64,000 nucleotides of DNA from Ignavibacteria bacterium (GTDB lineage Bacteria > Bacteroidota > Ignavibacteria > Ignavibacteriales > Ignavibacteriaceae). The position numbers and the translations under genes were made by a program. Where the stretch lies: NCBI GenBank assembly GCA_017302895.1, contig JAFLBV010000001.1, forward strand, positions 1,468,501-1,532,500. Direction: 5' to 3'. Each line of letters begins with the position of its first letter. Within the stretch, counting starts at the first letter, position 1. Shown here one piece after another: positions 10,062 to 18,232 of the stretch. The notes under the pieces were generated by a model. The model saw nothing but the letters and a program-made list of their open reading frames with translations. It had not been told where the DNA came from and did no database searches.

Positions 10062-10403
10062 CTATTTTTCCTGAAAATATTTGGTCAAGAGTTTTCCGTA
10101 CTGTTTTTCAAGCGAGGAGAAAAAAAACTTTTTGAAAAAACCTGCTTTGCTTATCTGTTTTTTCAAGTGGTTGTGGTTCGCCACGACCATGTTTTTCAGA
10201 GTAAAATACTCATCTTTGGTAAACTTTACGGAATCGGATTCATTGATTTTGTCGAGAATGGTGGAGAAGATTCTGTTCTGTTTAACCATTCCGACTTCCT
10301 GACTTCCACTCGTCTGTTTTACAGCCTGTTTCACAAACTGTGTCAGTACTTTTTTATCACTTTTTTCGATATCGAGTGTATAATTTCTAAGCGCGATCTT
10401 CAT
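10062..10403 (-). CDS. Hypothetical basic protein, 113 residues
   Basis: I do not recognise this protein. It is short, lysine-rich, without signal peptide or membrane segment, and predicted mostly helical. It contains [20 protein letters not shown] and a basic C-terminal segment [19 protein letters not shown]. Its reality is supported by position: it fills the space between add (6 bases away) and hutU, its stop overlaps the possible GTG start of hutU, and its reading frame is uninterrupted. Function is unknown. It might be a small regulator or assembly factor for a neighbouring enzyme, but nothing in the sequence shows this. Confidence 0.7.
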   Translation of the reverse strand: MKIALRNYTLDIEKSDKKVLTQFVKQAVKQTSGSQEVGMVKQNRIFSTILDKINESDSVKFTKDEYFTLKNMVVANHNHLKKQISKAGFFKKFFFSSLEKQYGKLLTKYFQEK

Positions 10404-10409
10404 GTTATC

Positions 10410-11501
10410 CTATAATTGAAGTGAAGTGAGTTTTTCTCTCATTTTCAGATATCCCGGTTTAATCACATCGTAAATGAGGCGGATCCTCTCATTATGATGG
10501 ATAAAAGCGGATTTCATTGCATTAATTGTTATTTTTTCCACATCGTCGAGGTGGAGGTCAAAAATCTGAACTGCTGTTACAAATTCCTTGGTCATCGTGG
10601 TATCACTCATCAGACAGTTGTCGGTGTTGATCGTGACTCTGAATTTGTTTTTGTAGAGAATCTTGAAGGGGTGCTTTTCAAGGGATTCAACAGCTCCTGT
10701 GTGTACATTGCTCAGGAGGCAGCACTCAATCGGAATTCTTTTGTCGAGCACATACTGGGCAAGGTCACCCATTCCTGTAACTGTTTGACCATCTTCAGCT
10801 ATAATCATGTCTTCCACGAGTCTTGTACCGTGACCGATTCTGTGGGCTCCACACCATTGAATTGCCTGCCAGATTGATTCCTTGCCAAAGGCCTCACCGG
10901 CATGGATGGTAATATTGAAATTCTCTCTTTGGATATACTGAAACGCTTCGATATGCTTTTTTGGGGGATAACCGCCTTCTTCACCTGCGAGATCGAAACC
11001 AACGACACCTTTTTCCCTGAAATTTACTGCAAGTTCAGCAATTTCAAGTGTATCTTTCATGTTCCTCATTCCGCAGAGGATCAGGCCGAATTCGACTTTA
11101 TACTTAGCCTTTCCCTCTTCAAGACCTTCAAGGACGGCAGAAACCACATCATCCATGTAAAGCCCTTTGAGAGTATGGAAAATGGGAGCAAACCTTATTT
11201 CCACATAACAAACACCGTCATTGTACATGTCTTCAATCATCTCGAAAGCAACTCTTGTGAGAGCCTCTCTCGTTTGCATTACAGCACATGTGTGTTCGAA
11301 ACCCTGCAGGTATTCAACGAGGTTACCCTTGTTGGCTCCACGGTGGAACCAGTTCCTCAGTTCCACTGGGTCCTGAGTTGGCAGTTTATCGTATCCCGTT
11401 TCACGGGCGAGTTCAATAATGGTCTCGGGTCTCAAAGTCCCGTCAAGGTGTTCATGCAGGAGCACCTTGGGTACAGTTTTAATAATTTCTTCAGTTGTCA
11501 A
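10410..11501 (-). CDS. add: Adenosine deaminase
   Basis: It deaminates adenosine or deoxyadenosine to inosine in purine salvage. Metal-binding and catalytic signatures are present: LLHEHLDGTLRP (HxH), ITIHAGEAFG, HRIGHGTRLVED and INTDNCLMSDTTM. I chose the TTG start at 11501 (363 residues) because AAGAGG lies about 6 bases before it. The ATG at 11534 would add 11 residues unlike the family and has no Shine-Dalgarno. It is the first gene of the minus-strand operon add-unknown-hutU-serA. The related adenine-type deaminases share the fold, but the HExLDGTLRP start favours adenosine. Confidence 0.92.
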   Translation of the reverse strand: MTTEEIIKTVPKVLLHEHLDGTLRPETIIELARETGYDKLPTQDPVELRNWFHRGANKGNLVEYLQGFEHTCAVMQTREALTRVAFEMIEDMYNDGVCYVEIRFAPIFHTLKGLYMDDVVSAVLEGLEEGKAKYKVEFGLILCGMRNMKDTLEIAELAVNFREKGVVGFDLAGEEGGYPPKKHIEAFQYIQRENFNITIHAGEAFGKESIWQAIQWCGAHRIGHGTRLVEDMIIAEDGQTVTGMGDLAQYVLDKRIPIECCLLSNVHTGAVESLEKHPFKILYKNKFRVTINTDNCLMSDTTMTKEFVTAVQIFDLHLDDVEKITINAMKSAFIHHNERIRLIYDVIKPGYLKMREKLTSLQL

Positions 11502-11619
11502 TAAAAACCTCTTTTTAAATACTAAATTTATCATTATTAGAGAAGAAAATCAATTTTGTTTGAGGATAGTTTGATAAAATAATAGAATGCCGGTTATAAA
11601 TCTTGTTTAAACAATGAAT

Positions 11620-11647
11620 TTTGAGTAATTTAGGGTACCATAATTTG
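11620..11647 (+). promoter_or_regulatory. Possible Bacteroidota-type promoter of the TPR gene
   Basis: TTTG at 11620-11623 is followed after 17 bases by TAATTTG at 11641-11647, close to the TTTG / TAnnTTTG pattern of Bacteroidota. It would give a leader of about 15 bases with TTGGAG before the ATG at 11666. The match is imperfect and no experiment supports it. Confidence 0.35.
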
Positions 11648-11665
11648 TGAAACTTTGGAGAAAAA

Positions 11666-12832
11666 ATGAAAAGAATTAACATCCTCTTGTCAGGAATGAT
11701 CCTTCTGGGATTGATGTTCTCGGGATATCAGTGTTCTTCCGCAGAAATGTCAAGCGCAAAACTTTACATTCAGCAGAAGAATTGGGAAAAAGCCGCTGAA
11801 TCATTGGACAAGGAAATTGCAAAAAACCCGAAAAGTGACGAAGGTTACTATCTTCTTGGAATCGTGAAAAAAGAAAAAGAAGATATCAAAGGAATGGTTT
11901 ACAATTTCAACAAATCACTTGAGATCAGCTCGAAATTCAAAAAAGAGATTGATGCTCTTACACAGGCTACCTGGGCAGAATCGTTCAATGCCGGTGTAAA
12001 CAACTATAACAAAGCTGCACAGTCGAAATCGAAAGATACGACAGCAATGTTTCTCGATAAAGCAATTGAGAAATTCAATACAGCGATTTCACTTGAGCCC
12101 GATTCAATTGAAGCCTACAAAATAGTTTCCATGATCTATTTGAACAAAGGCGAAACAGACAAAGCCATCCCCGTACTTCAGACCATTATTGACAAACAGG
12201 GACCAAGCTATGCATATGCTCAGCTCGCCGAAATTTACATAAAAAGAGGTGAAGCTAAAAATACTGCCTACAAAGCAAATAAAAACAGCGCAGACAGCGT
12301 AGCTGCTCAGGATAATTTTACAACTGCTAAAAAGACAGCAATCACAGGCTTGAACAAACACCCCGGTGATGAAACCCTGTTAGCAACTCTTGCAATGGTT
12401 TATGGCTATCTGAATCAGGCAGAAGAAGGTGCCGCACTTTTTGAGGGTGAAGTAAAGAAAAACCCGACAAACAAACTTAGCAGACTCTACTACGGTATTT
12501 TCCTCACAAATATTCAGAACTATACAGCATCAGTTGTTGAGTTCGCTGAGATTCTGAAGATTGACCCTACTTTCTATGAAGCCTACTACTACGAAGCATT
12601 TGCTTACTACAACTGGGGACTTACCATCCTTAAGAAAGCAGATCAGATGAAAGAGGACGGAAGACCACAGGCTAATCCTAAATTCGAACTTTGTGTAGAA
12701 AACGCCAAGAAATTTACCGAGAAAGCACCAAAAGAGAGAAGAGGCTATGACCTTCTTTTCAAAGCTTACTCGAGATTGAGCAAAACAAAAGAAGCTGAAG
12801 AAATTCAGAAAATTTTATCAGAAATGAAATAA
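11666..12832 (+). CDS. Secreted or lipid-anchored TPR-repeat protein
   Basis: The 388-residue protein starts with a signal sequence (MKRINILLSGMILLGLMFSG) ending near a Cys in GYQCSS, so it may be a lipoprotein although the lipobox is weak. The rest is tetratricopeptide repeats, for example NWEKAAESLDKEIAKNPKSD, AIEKFNTAISLEPDSIEAYK and TDKAIPVLQTII, likely a periplasmic protein-interaction scaffold. GGAG precedes the ATG. The next gene (DUF3467) begins two bases after its stop. The partner is unknown. Confidence 0.85.
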   Translation: MKRINILLSGMILLGLMFSGYQCSSAEMSSAKLYIQQKNWEKAAESLDKEIAKNPKSDEGYYLLGIVKKEKEDIKGMVYNFNKSLEISSKFKKEIDALTQATWAESFNAGVNNYNKAAQSKSKDTTAMFLDKAIEKFNTAISLEPDSIEAYKIVSMIYLNKGETDKAIPVLQTIIDKQGPSYAYAQLAEIYIKRGEAKNTAYKANKNSADSVAAQDNFTTAKKTAITGLNKHPGDETLLATLAMVYGYLNQAEEGAALFEGEVKKNPTNKLSRLYYGIFLTNIQNYTASVVEFAEILKIDPTFYEAYYYEAFAYYNWGLTILKKADQMKEDGRPQANPKFELCVENAKKFTEKAPKERRGYDLLFKAYSRLSKTKEAEEIQKILSEMK

Positions 12833-12834
12833 CA

Positions 12835-13170
12835 ATGAATCAGAATCCAAAAGATACAGCAATACCTCAACAGCAACAACTCAATGTGGAGCTTGGAGAG
12901 AAAGAGGCGGAAGGAATTTATTCCAACCTCGCTTTCATCACACATTCCCCTGCGGAATTTGTGATCGATTTTACAAGGATACTCCCGGGTATTCAGAAGG
13001 CAAAAGTGATGTCGAGGATAATAACGACACCACAGCATGCCAAGATGCTGCTAAGAGCCCTGGCTGATAACATCGATAAATATGAATCCAGATTCGGTGA
13101 AATAAATGTCGATTTTCAACAGGAGCCTGCTTTTGGGTTTCCGCCTCCCAAGACGGAAAAGTTTAACTGA
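12835..13170 (+). CDS. DUF3467 family protein
   Basis: This 111-residue protein fits DUF3467. An acidic strand region (GIYSNLAFITHSPAEFVIDF) is followed by TRILPGIQKAKVMSRIITTP and a helix QHAKMLLRALADNIDKYESR. The family is small, cytoplasmic and of unknown function, seen in Bacteroidota and some Archaea. It follows the TPR gene with two bases between stop and ATG, suggesting coupled translation. A terminator follows 14 bases after its stop. Confidence 0.85.
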   Translation: MNQNPKDTAIPQQQQLNVELGEKEAEGIYSNLAFITHSPAEFVIDFTRILPGIQKAKVMSRIITTPQHAKMLLRALADNIDKYESRFGEINVDFQQEPAFGFPPPKTEKFN

Positions 13171-13183
13171 TCGATTATTTTTG

Positions 13184-13216
13184 AAGCTGCCCCTTAAAAG
13201 GCAGCTTTTTTTTTGA
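13184..13216 (+). terminator. Rho-independent terminator after the DUF3467 gene
   Basis: AAGCTGCC and GGCAGCTT form a perfect 8-bp stem with an 8-base loop, followed by a run of T. It closes the two-gene TPR/DUF3467 transcript. Confidence 0.9.
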
Positions 13217-13315
13217 TCTGCATCACTTCTATAGGCAATAGTAATATTTTTCGATTAAAAAGTGTTGCATTTGTCTGTTTATTTGTTAAATTTCGTTCCC
13301 AATATATGCAACTAA

Positions 13316-13334
13316 GGTAACCCTTCGGGTTGCC
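13316..13334 (+). promoter_or_regulatory. UUCG-capped hairpin in the leader of a secreted-protein gene
   Basis: GGTAACCC and GGGTTGCC pair over 8 bp around a UUC loop, so the closing C(UUCG)G makes an unusually stable tetraloop. It is 50 bases before the ATG at 13385 and has no T run, so it is not an intrinsic terminator. It could stabilise the mRNA or be part of a regulatory leader. Its role is unknown. Confidence 0.45.
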
Positions 13335-13384
13335 GCCTAATAGGTTTTAATAACACAACAACATCATCATCACAAGGAGTCCAT

Positions 13385-14308
13385 ATGAAAAGATTTACAC
13401 TTTTCATGGTTGTTATTCTGTTCTCGGGCATATTGTTTGCTCAACAGAACAAGATTAATGTGGTCATCTCCATCAAATGCACAAACGCACCGCAGTTTTC
13501 CATTTGGAATGACACCATTCGTGAGGGGCAGAAATATGCTTTTCAAGCAAAGAATCTTCCTGCACCTTATAATGTTGCACAATCACTCTACAACGCAATG
13601 GTTGGCTCATACATCATGTTTGAAGACGGGTGTATAAACCAGGATATTCAGGTACGAATTACGCTGAACGGAGTAAATTGTTCCAATGGATTATTCAATC
13701 CCGCAAATCTGGCAAACCTGTTTATCAACTGGAGGATAGAGGTTTACTCATTTAACGGACTTGATCCATTGGGTTCACCTTTCAATTTCGCATCACCAAA
13801 CAAATTCAGGCTGGTCCTGATGCGGTCGCAACAGTTCAATCAATTCCTCACAATGGCAGGTATCAATCCTGTTGCTGTGCTGGCATTTGCTTACCTGACT
13901 GCAACAAATACATTTGATCTGACGGGAATTACCACAGAGCTGTTTCCTGATTCCATAAGAGTAAGAGTATCCCATTTTTCAGATCTCGTTGGAAGTACTC
14001 AGGGAAGTCTGACCTCGACGAATGAAACGATAACAGAGATACCGTCTGCATTCGCTCTCGATCAAAATTATCCAAACCCGTTTAACCCTTCCACAAAGAT
14101 TCGCTATTCAGTACCCGAAAGGTCGGATGTGCTGATCAGAGTATTTGACATAATGGGAACGGAAGTGGCCAGACTGGTGAATGAATCGAAGGAAGCCGGA
14201 GTCTATGAGGCATCATTCGATGCTGCAGGTTTGCCCTCAGGAATGTATATGTATGAACTGAGAGCCGGGAGTGTCGTAATCAGTAAAAAAATGCTGCTGC
14301 TCAAGTAA
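13385..14308 (+). CDS. Secreted protein with type IX secretion C-terminal sorting domain
   Basis: The 307-residue protein has an N-terminal Sec signal (MKRFTLFMVVILFSGILFAQ) and a middle part of about 190 residues that I do not recognise. That part contains two cysteines, in SIKCTNAPQF and DGCINQDIQ. The last 85 residues form a Por-type sorting domain: FALDQNYPNPFNPSTKI, then VFDIMGTEVARLVNE and AAGLPSGMYMYELRAG, ending KKMLLLK. Such domains direct passage through the type IX secretion system to the cell surface. AAGGAG lies 10 bases before the ATG. The cargo function is unknown. Confidence 0.88.
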   Translation: MKRFTLFMVVILFSGILFAQQNKINVVISIKCTNAPQFSIWNDTIREGQKYAFQAKNLPAPYNVAQSLYNAMVGSYIMFEDGCINQDIQVRITLNGVNCSNGLFNPANLANLFINWRIEVYSFNGLDPLGSPFNFASPNKFRLVLMRSQQFNQFLTMAGINPVAVLAFAYLTATNTFDLTGITTELFPDSIRVRVSHFSDLVGSTQGSLTSTNETITEIPSAFALDQNYPNPFNPSTKIRYSVPERSDVLIRVFDIMGTEVARLVNESKEAGVYEASFDAAGLPSGMYMYELRAGSVVISKKMLLLK

Positions 14309-14339
14309 ATCGCAAAGAGTCGAGTGGACGCATAAATTT

Positions 14340-14402
14340 AGAGAGCATTTGAAGGAAAATGCAGGATATAACCTGTATTTGCCTTTTAGTGCTCTTTTTT
14401 TT
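14340..14402 (+). terminator. Long hairpin terminator
   Basis: GAGCA and TGCTC form the base of a long imperfect stem. AAGGAAAATGCAGG pairs with CCTGTATTTGCCTT with small bulges, and an eight-T run follows. It lies about 30 bases after the stop of the type IX cargo gene. Confidence 0.82.
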
Positions 14403-14499
14403 CATAAAAAGCCCCGATTATAAATAAATCATTTGCAAACAATTCAAATTATAACTAATTTTAATAGTTATCGTTAATAATTATAGAACCGAGATCGCA

Positions 14500-16575
14500 A
14501 TGAAGCATTTTAAGAAGAGTTTTACCGGAATTACCGGTATAATCGCCGTATTGTCACTATTGCTCTTATCCGGGTGTGAGATCAAGGAGCCGATTGCCCC
14601 TGTGTGGGATGTCGAACTTAATCTACCGTTCGTGAACAGGTCCTACACTTTAAAGGAGATTGTAGAGAGAGATACAGCAAACCTGAAAGTGAGAAGCGAC
14701 ACCGCCATAATAATTTATGAACAGCTTCAGGATCTCAACTCTGTCAAGATTGAAAACAGAATGACACTTGATGCTCCTGTGAAGAGCATAAAGACAACCA
14801 TTGGTGCCATCAAGGTGAACGCTGTTGCGTCCATTAGTGAAGAGATAAAAATGACCCAGTGGCTTAATGTTACGCCGGGTCAGAATCAGATTGTTCCCCC
14901 GATTACCAACACATTGGTGGTTCAGGATATCAAGAAGATCAGTTCTTTCGAAGTGGCTGAATTTGATGGTGGCACCATGTCCCTGAAATTAAGAAACGAA
15001 AATGGCCCCATTCCCTTGAGCATCAGCAGGATTATCGTGAGAGCAGGAAAGAACTACACATACAGAGGGGCTTCAATAGCTGAAAACTCCCGTCTGCTTA
15101 CCGATAATACAGCATTCACACTGACTCAGAATCAGGAAAGAACCATATCGTTCCCACTTACGGGACAGAAATTGGTGGACTCCTTAAGGATTGAGGTGCT
15201 CTTATCATCAACGGGCAGCAGTGGGCAGTCGGTTCTCCTTCCGGCTAATCCGGTTACAAAGATTACAGCCGATTTCGCAAATCTCAGTGTGAGCGGTGTC
15301 AAGACTGTAATTCCTCAGCAAAATCCAATTGTGAAAAGTGATGTGGTGGCGATAGATGACTCCACTCAGTATTCCCTGATGAAATTTGATTCGGGAAAAT
15401 TGGATATCTCTGTTAAGAACTCCATAGACATGCCTCTTCAGGTCACGATGAGTGTTAACGAGTTGAAAAAACCGGACGGATCAGCATTCAGTCAGGTGAT
15501 AAATGTTCCTGCAAAAGGAACAGGGACTTTCTCGATTCCAAGTCTGAAAGATTACACTGTAAATTCCGGAGGCGTACTTAAGAACACAATCACCTATTCG
15601 GCGTCTGCAACAAATACTGTTCAGCCGGGAGTTGTAAATACACTTCTTAGTACAGACAGTCTGGTTTCCACTGTTTCCATGACAAATCTCGTAATTTCGA
15701 GTATCACAGGAAAAGTGAAACCGGTACAGCTCAGAATTGTAGAGACAGATATCGGAATTAATCTAAACGACTTGCAAGGTAAATTCAGATTCGGAAAACT
15801 CGATCTTCAGGATTCTGATATAAAATTAATAGTTCAGAAAGCAACGAGTTTCGAAGTGAGGTTTACCGGTAAACTTAAAGGAACAAACGGAGTAAATACC
15901 GCTGAACTGGATCTTCCTGTCACGACACTCGGTACCGGACAAACCACCATCAAACTTGACCCTGTGAAAGTGGAGCAGTTTATTCTGGCTTTCCAGAATA
16001 CACTTCCAAACCGTATGACGGTTGTTGGTGTTACCACTCTGAATCCCAACTTTAAAGAGGGTACTGCTCAGATGATAGACTCGGTTTATGGTATCGGCAA
16101 ACTGGATTTCCCATTCCATGTTGGTATTACCAACGGTACGATTTCTGACACTGTAGCTGTAGACATTGCAACCGGAGATACTGCCAAGCTCAACAATTCC
16201 AATTCTGCAGATGTGACCATGGTATTTGAAAACGGATTTGCAGCAGGTTTGAGGGTTAGTGGCAGATTTGTTGACAAAGATTATAAGACAGTAATGAATA
16301 TCATTCCCAAAAATACCGGAAATGATTCAGTACTTACAATAAAAGGAGCAACCGTTGGCTCTGATGACCGTGTAATTGCGGCAGCTAAAGACAGTATCAA
16401 AATGACTCTCCTAAATGCCGACTTCAGAAACTTTACAAAAGTCAAGCATCTTATTCTCGAAATGCGGATAAATACCTCTCGAGCGAATGGACTGCCGGTC
16501 AAGTTCTATGCACTTGATCTGTTCAAGTTACGAGCCTTCGGTAAATTCTCTTATAAAGTAGATGCAGGAAAGTAG
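14500..16575 (+). CDS. Large envelope lipoprotein, 691 residues
   Basis: I do not recognise a named family. The N-terminus is a clear lipoprotein signal: a hydrophobic stretch ending LLLLSGCEIKEP, with the lipobox Cys near residue 26. The mature part opens with IAPVWDVELNLPF and is almost entirely beta-rich, with repeated segments of similar style (TGKVKPVQLRIVETDIGI, VKPV-type turns). This suggests several immunoglobulin-like or jelly-roll layers at the outer membrane. It is translated just ahead of an outer-membrane barrel gene; the two start/stop regions are 11 bases apart. The pairing suggests they work together at the cell surface. Confidence 0.72.
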   Translation: MKHFKKSFTGITGIIAVLSLLLLSGCEIKEPIAPVWDVELNLPFVNRSYTLKEIVERDTANLKVRSDTAIIIYEQLQDLNSVKIENRMTLDAPVKSIKTTIGAIKVNAVASISEEIKMTQWLNVTPGQNQIVPPITNTLVVQDIKKISSFEVAEFDGGTMSLKLRNENGPIPLSISRIIVRAGKNYTYRGASIAENSRLLTDNTAFTLTQNQERTISFPLTGQKLVDSLRIEVLLSSTGSSGQSVLLPANPVTKITADFANLSVSGVKTVIPQQNPIVKSDVVAIDDSTQYSLMKFDSGKLDISVKNSIDMPLQVTMSVNELKKPDGSAFSQVINVPAKGTGTFSIPSLKDYTVNSGGVLKNTITYSASATNTVQPGVVNTLLSTDSLVSTVSMTNLVISSITGKVKPVQLRIVETDIGINLNDLQGKFRFGKLDLQDSDIKLIVQKATSFEVRFTGKLKGTNGVNTAELDLPVTTLGTGQTTIKLDPVKVEQFILAFQNTLPNRMTVVGVTTLNPNFKEGTAQMIDSVYGIGKLDFPFHVGITNGTISDTVAVDIATGDTAKLNNSNSADVTMVFENGFAAGLRVSGRFVDKDYKTVMNIIPKNTGNDSVLTIKGATVGSDDRVIAAAKDSIKMTLLNADFRNFTKVKHLILEMRINTSRANGLPVKFYALDLFKLRAFGKFSYKVDAGK

Positions 16576-16585
16576 AGGTAACACT

Positions 16586-18007
16586 ATGAAAACTTTTAAA
16601 TATTCAGTATTGGCATTGGTGATTTTCTCTTCTTTAATTTCTGCGCAGAACGGAGGGGGCATAGCCAGCAGTTCTGATCCTGTTGCCACCGCAATGGGAA
16701 AAACCATGACTGTAACTTCCCGTGGTGTATATGCATTGGGTGCCAACCCTGCACTAATAACATGGAGTGAGCCAAAAACATTTGAGTTCTCCGTAATTGG
16801 ACCCATCAATATAAGAGCGGGGTTCGATTTCATGACCCTCGACGACTACAATTATTTCTTTGGTGGAACTACTGACGCCTCCGGAAAAACAACCGGCAGA
16901 TATCTTACTAATGACGATGAACTCAGGTTCAGAGAATTGTTCAAAGATGAGAGCAGTATGATTGTGGGTGCTTCATTCACCATGTTTTCTGCTACATACA
17001 ATGCGGGTCCTTCGATAGGTGCTTTCGGATTCAACATTACCGATCAATTCTATTCCAAAGCCGTAATTCCGGAAACATTTGCCAAACTTGCTCTGGAAGG
17101 TAATCTTCAAAATCAGTCATATGATTTTGGTGGTACGAAGTTCGGTGCCAACTGGATGAGAAAGTATGGTTTGACATATGCCAGAGACTTTAAGCTATTC
17201 AACTGGAAACAGGTCTCTGCAGGCATTACAATGAATCTGGTACACGGATACGGCTATGCCGCTATTGATTACATCAGGACCAGTTTCAGTTTCGATGCGA
17301 ATAATCAGCTAACCGGAACCGGTGACTACAGAGCAATCTCTGCATTCTCGCCTGATTTTGGTATCAAGTATGACTTTGATTCAACTGATATACAAAAAGG
17401 GAAGAATTTCTTCCCGTTCCCCTCACCGGGAGGAACCGGATTTGGAATCGATCTTGGGTTTGCAGCTCAGATCAATGATAAATGGTCAATCGGTTTGGCG
17501 ATTACTGATATTGGTTCGATAAACTGGACACAGAAGACTGCCGAGTTTAAAGCCGAAGGTGGAGTCTTCCTGAATGATCTTCTCGATCAAAAACAGAGAG
17601 ATTCACTAGTTAATGTTCTTAAAGGTAAAGCAAGATCGACCGGTGAATTTTCGACCGCGTTACCCGGAGCATTGAGGTTTGGAACCGCCTTCAAAACTGG
17701 TGGCAGCAGTGGTGACTGGTTATTCGCTTCAGATTTTAATTTTGGATTCAATGATCAACCCGGAAACAGTACTGCAATGAGATGGTCGATGGGAATGGAG
17801 TGGAATCCAAAAGCAAGCTGGCTACCATGGTTCAGGACAGGATTCTCGGTAGGCGGTGGTACGATTGCAAGCTGGTCGTTCGGTGGAGGATTCAAAATAT
17901 GGAAAATATACTTTGATGGTGCAACCTACGATTTCCAGTACCTCTTCAGCCCTTCAAAAGCAAAAAGAGTGTCGGTATCACTTGGTGCAAGATGGAGATT
18001 TGATTAA
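16586..18007 (+). CDS. Outer-membrane beta-barrel protein, DUF5723-like
   Basis: The 473-residue product has a signal peptide (MKTFKYSVLALVIFSSLISAQ), then alternating strands rich in aromatic and Gly residues, ending in VSVSLGARWRFD. The terminal aromatic residue before Asp fits an outer-membrane barrel. The early segment SSDPVATAMGKTMTVTSRGV and ALGANPALITW resembles the FadL/PorV-like barrel style of DUF5723 proteins; that family name is tentative. I chose ATG 16586 rather than 16562 because AGAGGT lies 6 bases before it and the signal peptide starts there. It forms a pair with the lipoprotein upstream, and a terminator follows. Confidence 0.72.
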   Translation: MKTFKYSVLALVIFSSLISAQNGGGIASSSDPVATAMGKTMTVTSRGVYALGANPALITWSEPKTFEFSVIGPINIRAGFDFMTLDDYNYFFGGTTDASGKTTGRYLTNDDELRFRELFKDESSMIVGASFTMFSATYNAGPSIGAFGFNITDQFYSKAVIPETFAKLALEGNLQNQSYDFGGTKFGANWMRKYGLTYARDFKLFNWKQVSAGITMNLVHGYGYAAIDYIRTSFSFDANNQLTGTGDYRAISAFSPDFGIKYDFDSTDIQKGKNFFPFPSPGGTGFGIDLGFAAQINDKWSIGLAITDIGSINWTQKTAEFKAEGGVFLNDLLDQKQRDSLVNVLKGKARSTGEFSTALPGALRFGTAFKTGGSSGDWLFASDFNFGFNDQPGNSTAMRWSMGMEWNPKASWLPWFRTGFSVGGGTIASWSFGGGFKIWKIYFDGATYDFQYLFSPSKAKRVSVSLGARWRFD

Positions 18008-18028
18008 AATTCCTGACTAAAAAGATTA

Positions 18029-18063
18029 AAGAGGTTGTTCATTTGAGCAACCTCTTTTTTTTT
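18029..18063 (+). terminator. Rho-independent terminator
   Basis: GAGGTTGTTC and GAGCAACCTC pair over about 10 bp with one G-U and a short loop, followed by nine or more T. It ends the lipoprotein/barrel transcript. Confidence 0.9.
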
Positions 18064-18118
18064 GATTTTGTAAATTAAATCTGATATCCGTATATTTACA
18101 GTCTCAATTTGAAATTAT

Positions 18119-18191
18119 TGCCCTGTGGTGTAATTGGCAACACGCCTGACTCTGGATCAGGAGAGCCCAGGTTCGACCCCTGGCGGGGCAG
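18119..18191 (+). tRNA. tRNA-Gln (anticodon CTG)
   Basis: The acceptor arms TGCCCTG and CGGGGCA pair with one G-U. The anticodon stem CCTGA/TCAGG encloses CTCTGGA, giving anticodon CUG (codon CAG, Gln). The T arm holds GGTTCGACC. The 3' CCA end is not encoded. A terminator follows eight bases later, so the tRNA is a single-gene transcript. Confidence 0.93.
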
Positions 18192-18198
18192 CAAAAGA

Positions 18199-18230
18199 AA
18201 AGCTCTGACGAAAGTCAGGGCTTTTTTTTA
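18199..18230 (+). terminator. Terminator after tRNA-Gln
   Basis: GCTCTGAC-GAAA-GTCAGGGC forms an 8-bp stem (one T-G pair) with a GNRA loop, followed by eight T. It lies between the tRNA and the converging apbE stop. Confidence 0.9.
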
Positions 18231-18232
18231 TG

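Noticed and set aside
10902..11504. Open frame of 200 codons opposite add
   Set aside because: Antisense to a conserved deaminase with no sign of being translated.
13300..13345. c-di-GMP-I riboswitch near the UUCG hairpin
   Set aside because: GGTTGCCG resembles its 3' half, but the conserved GCAAAGC side and the second helix are missing.
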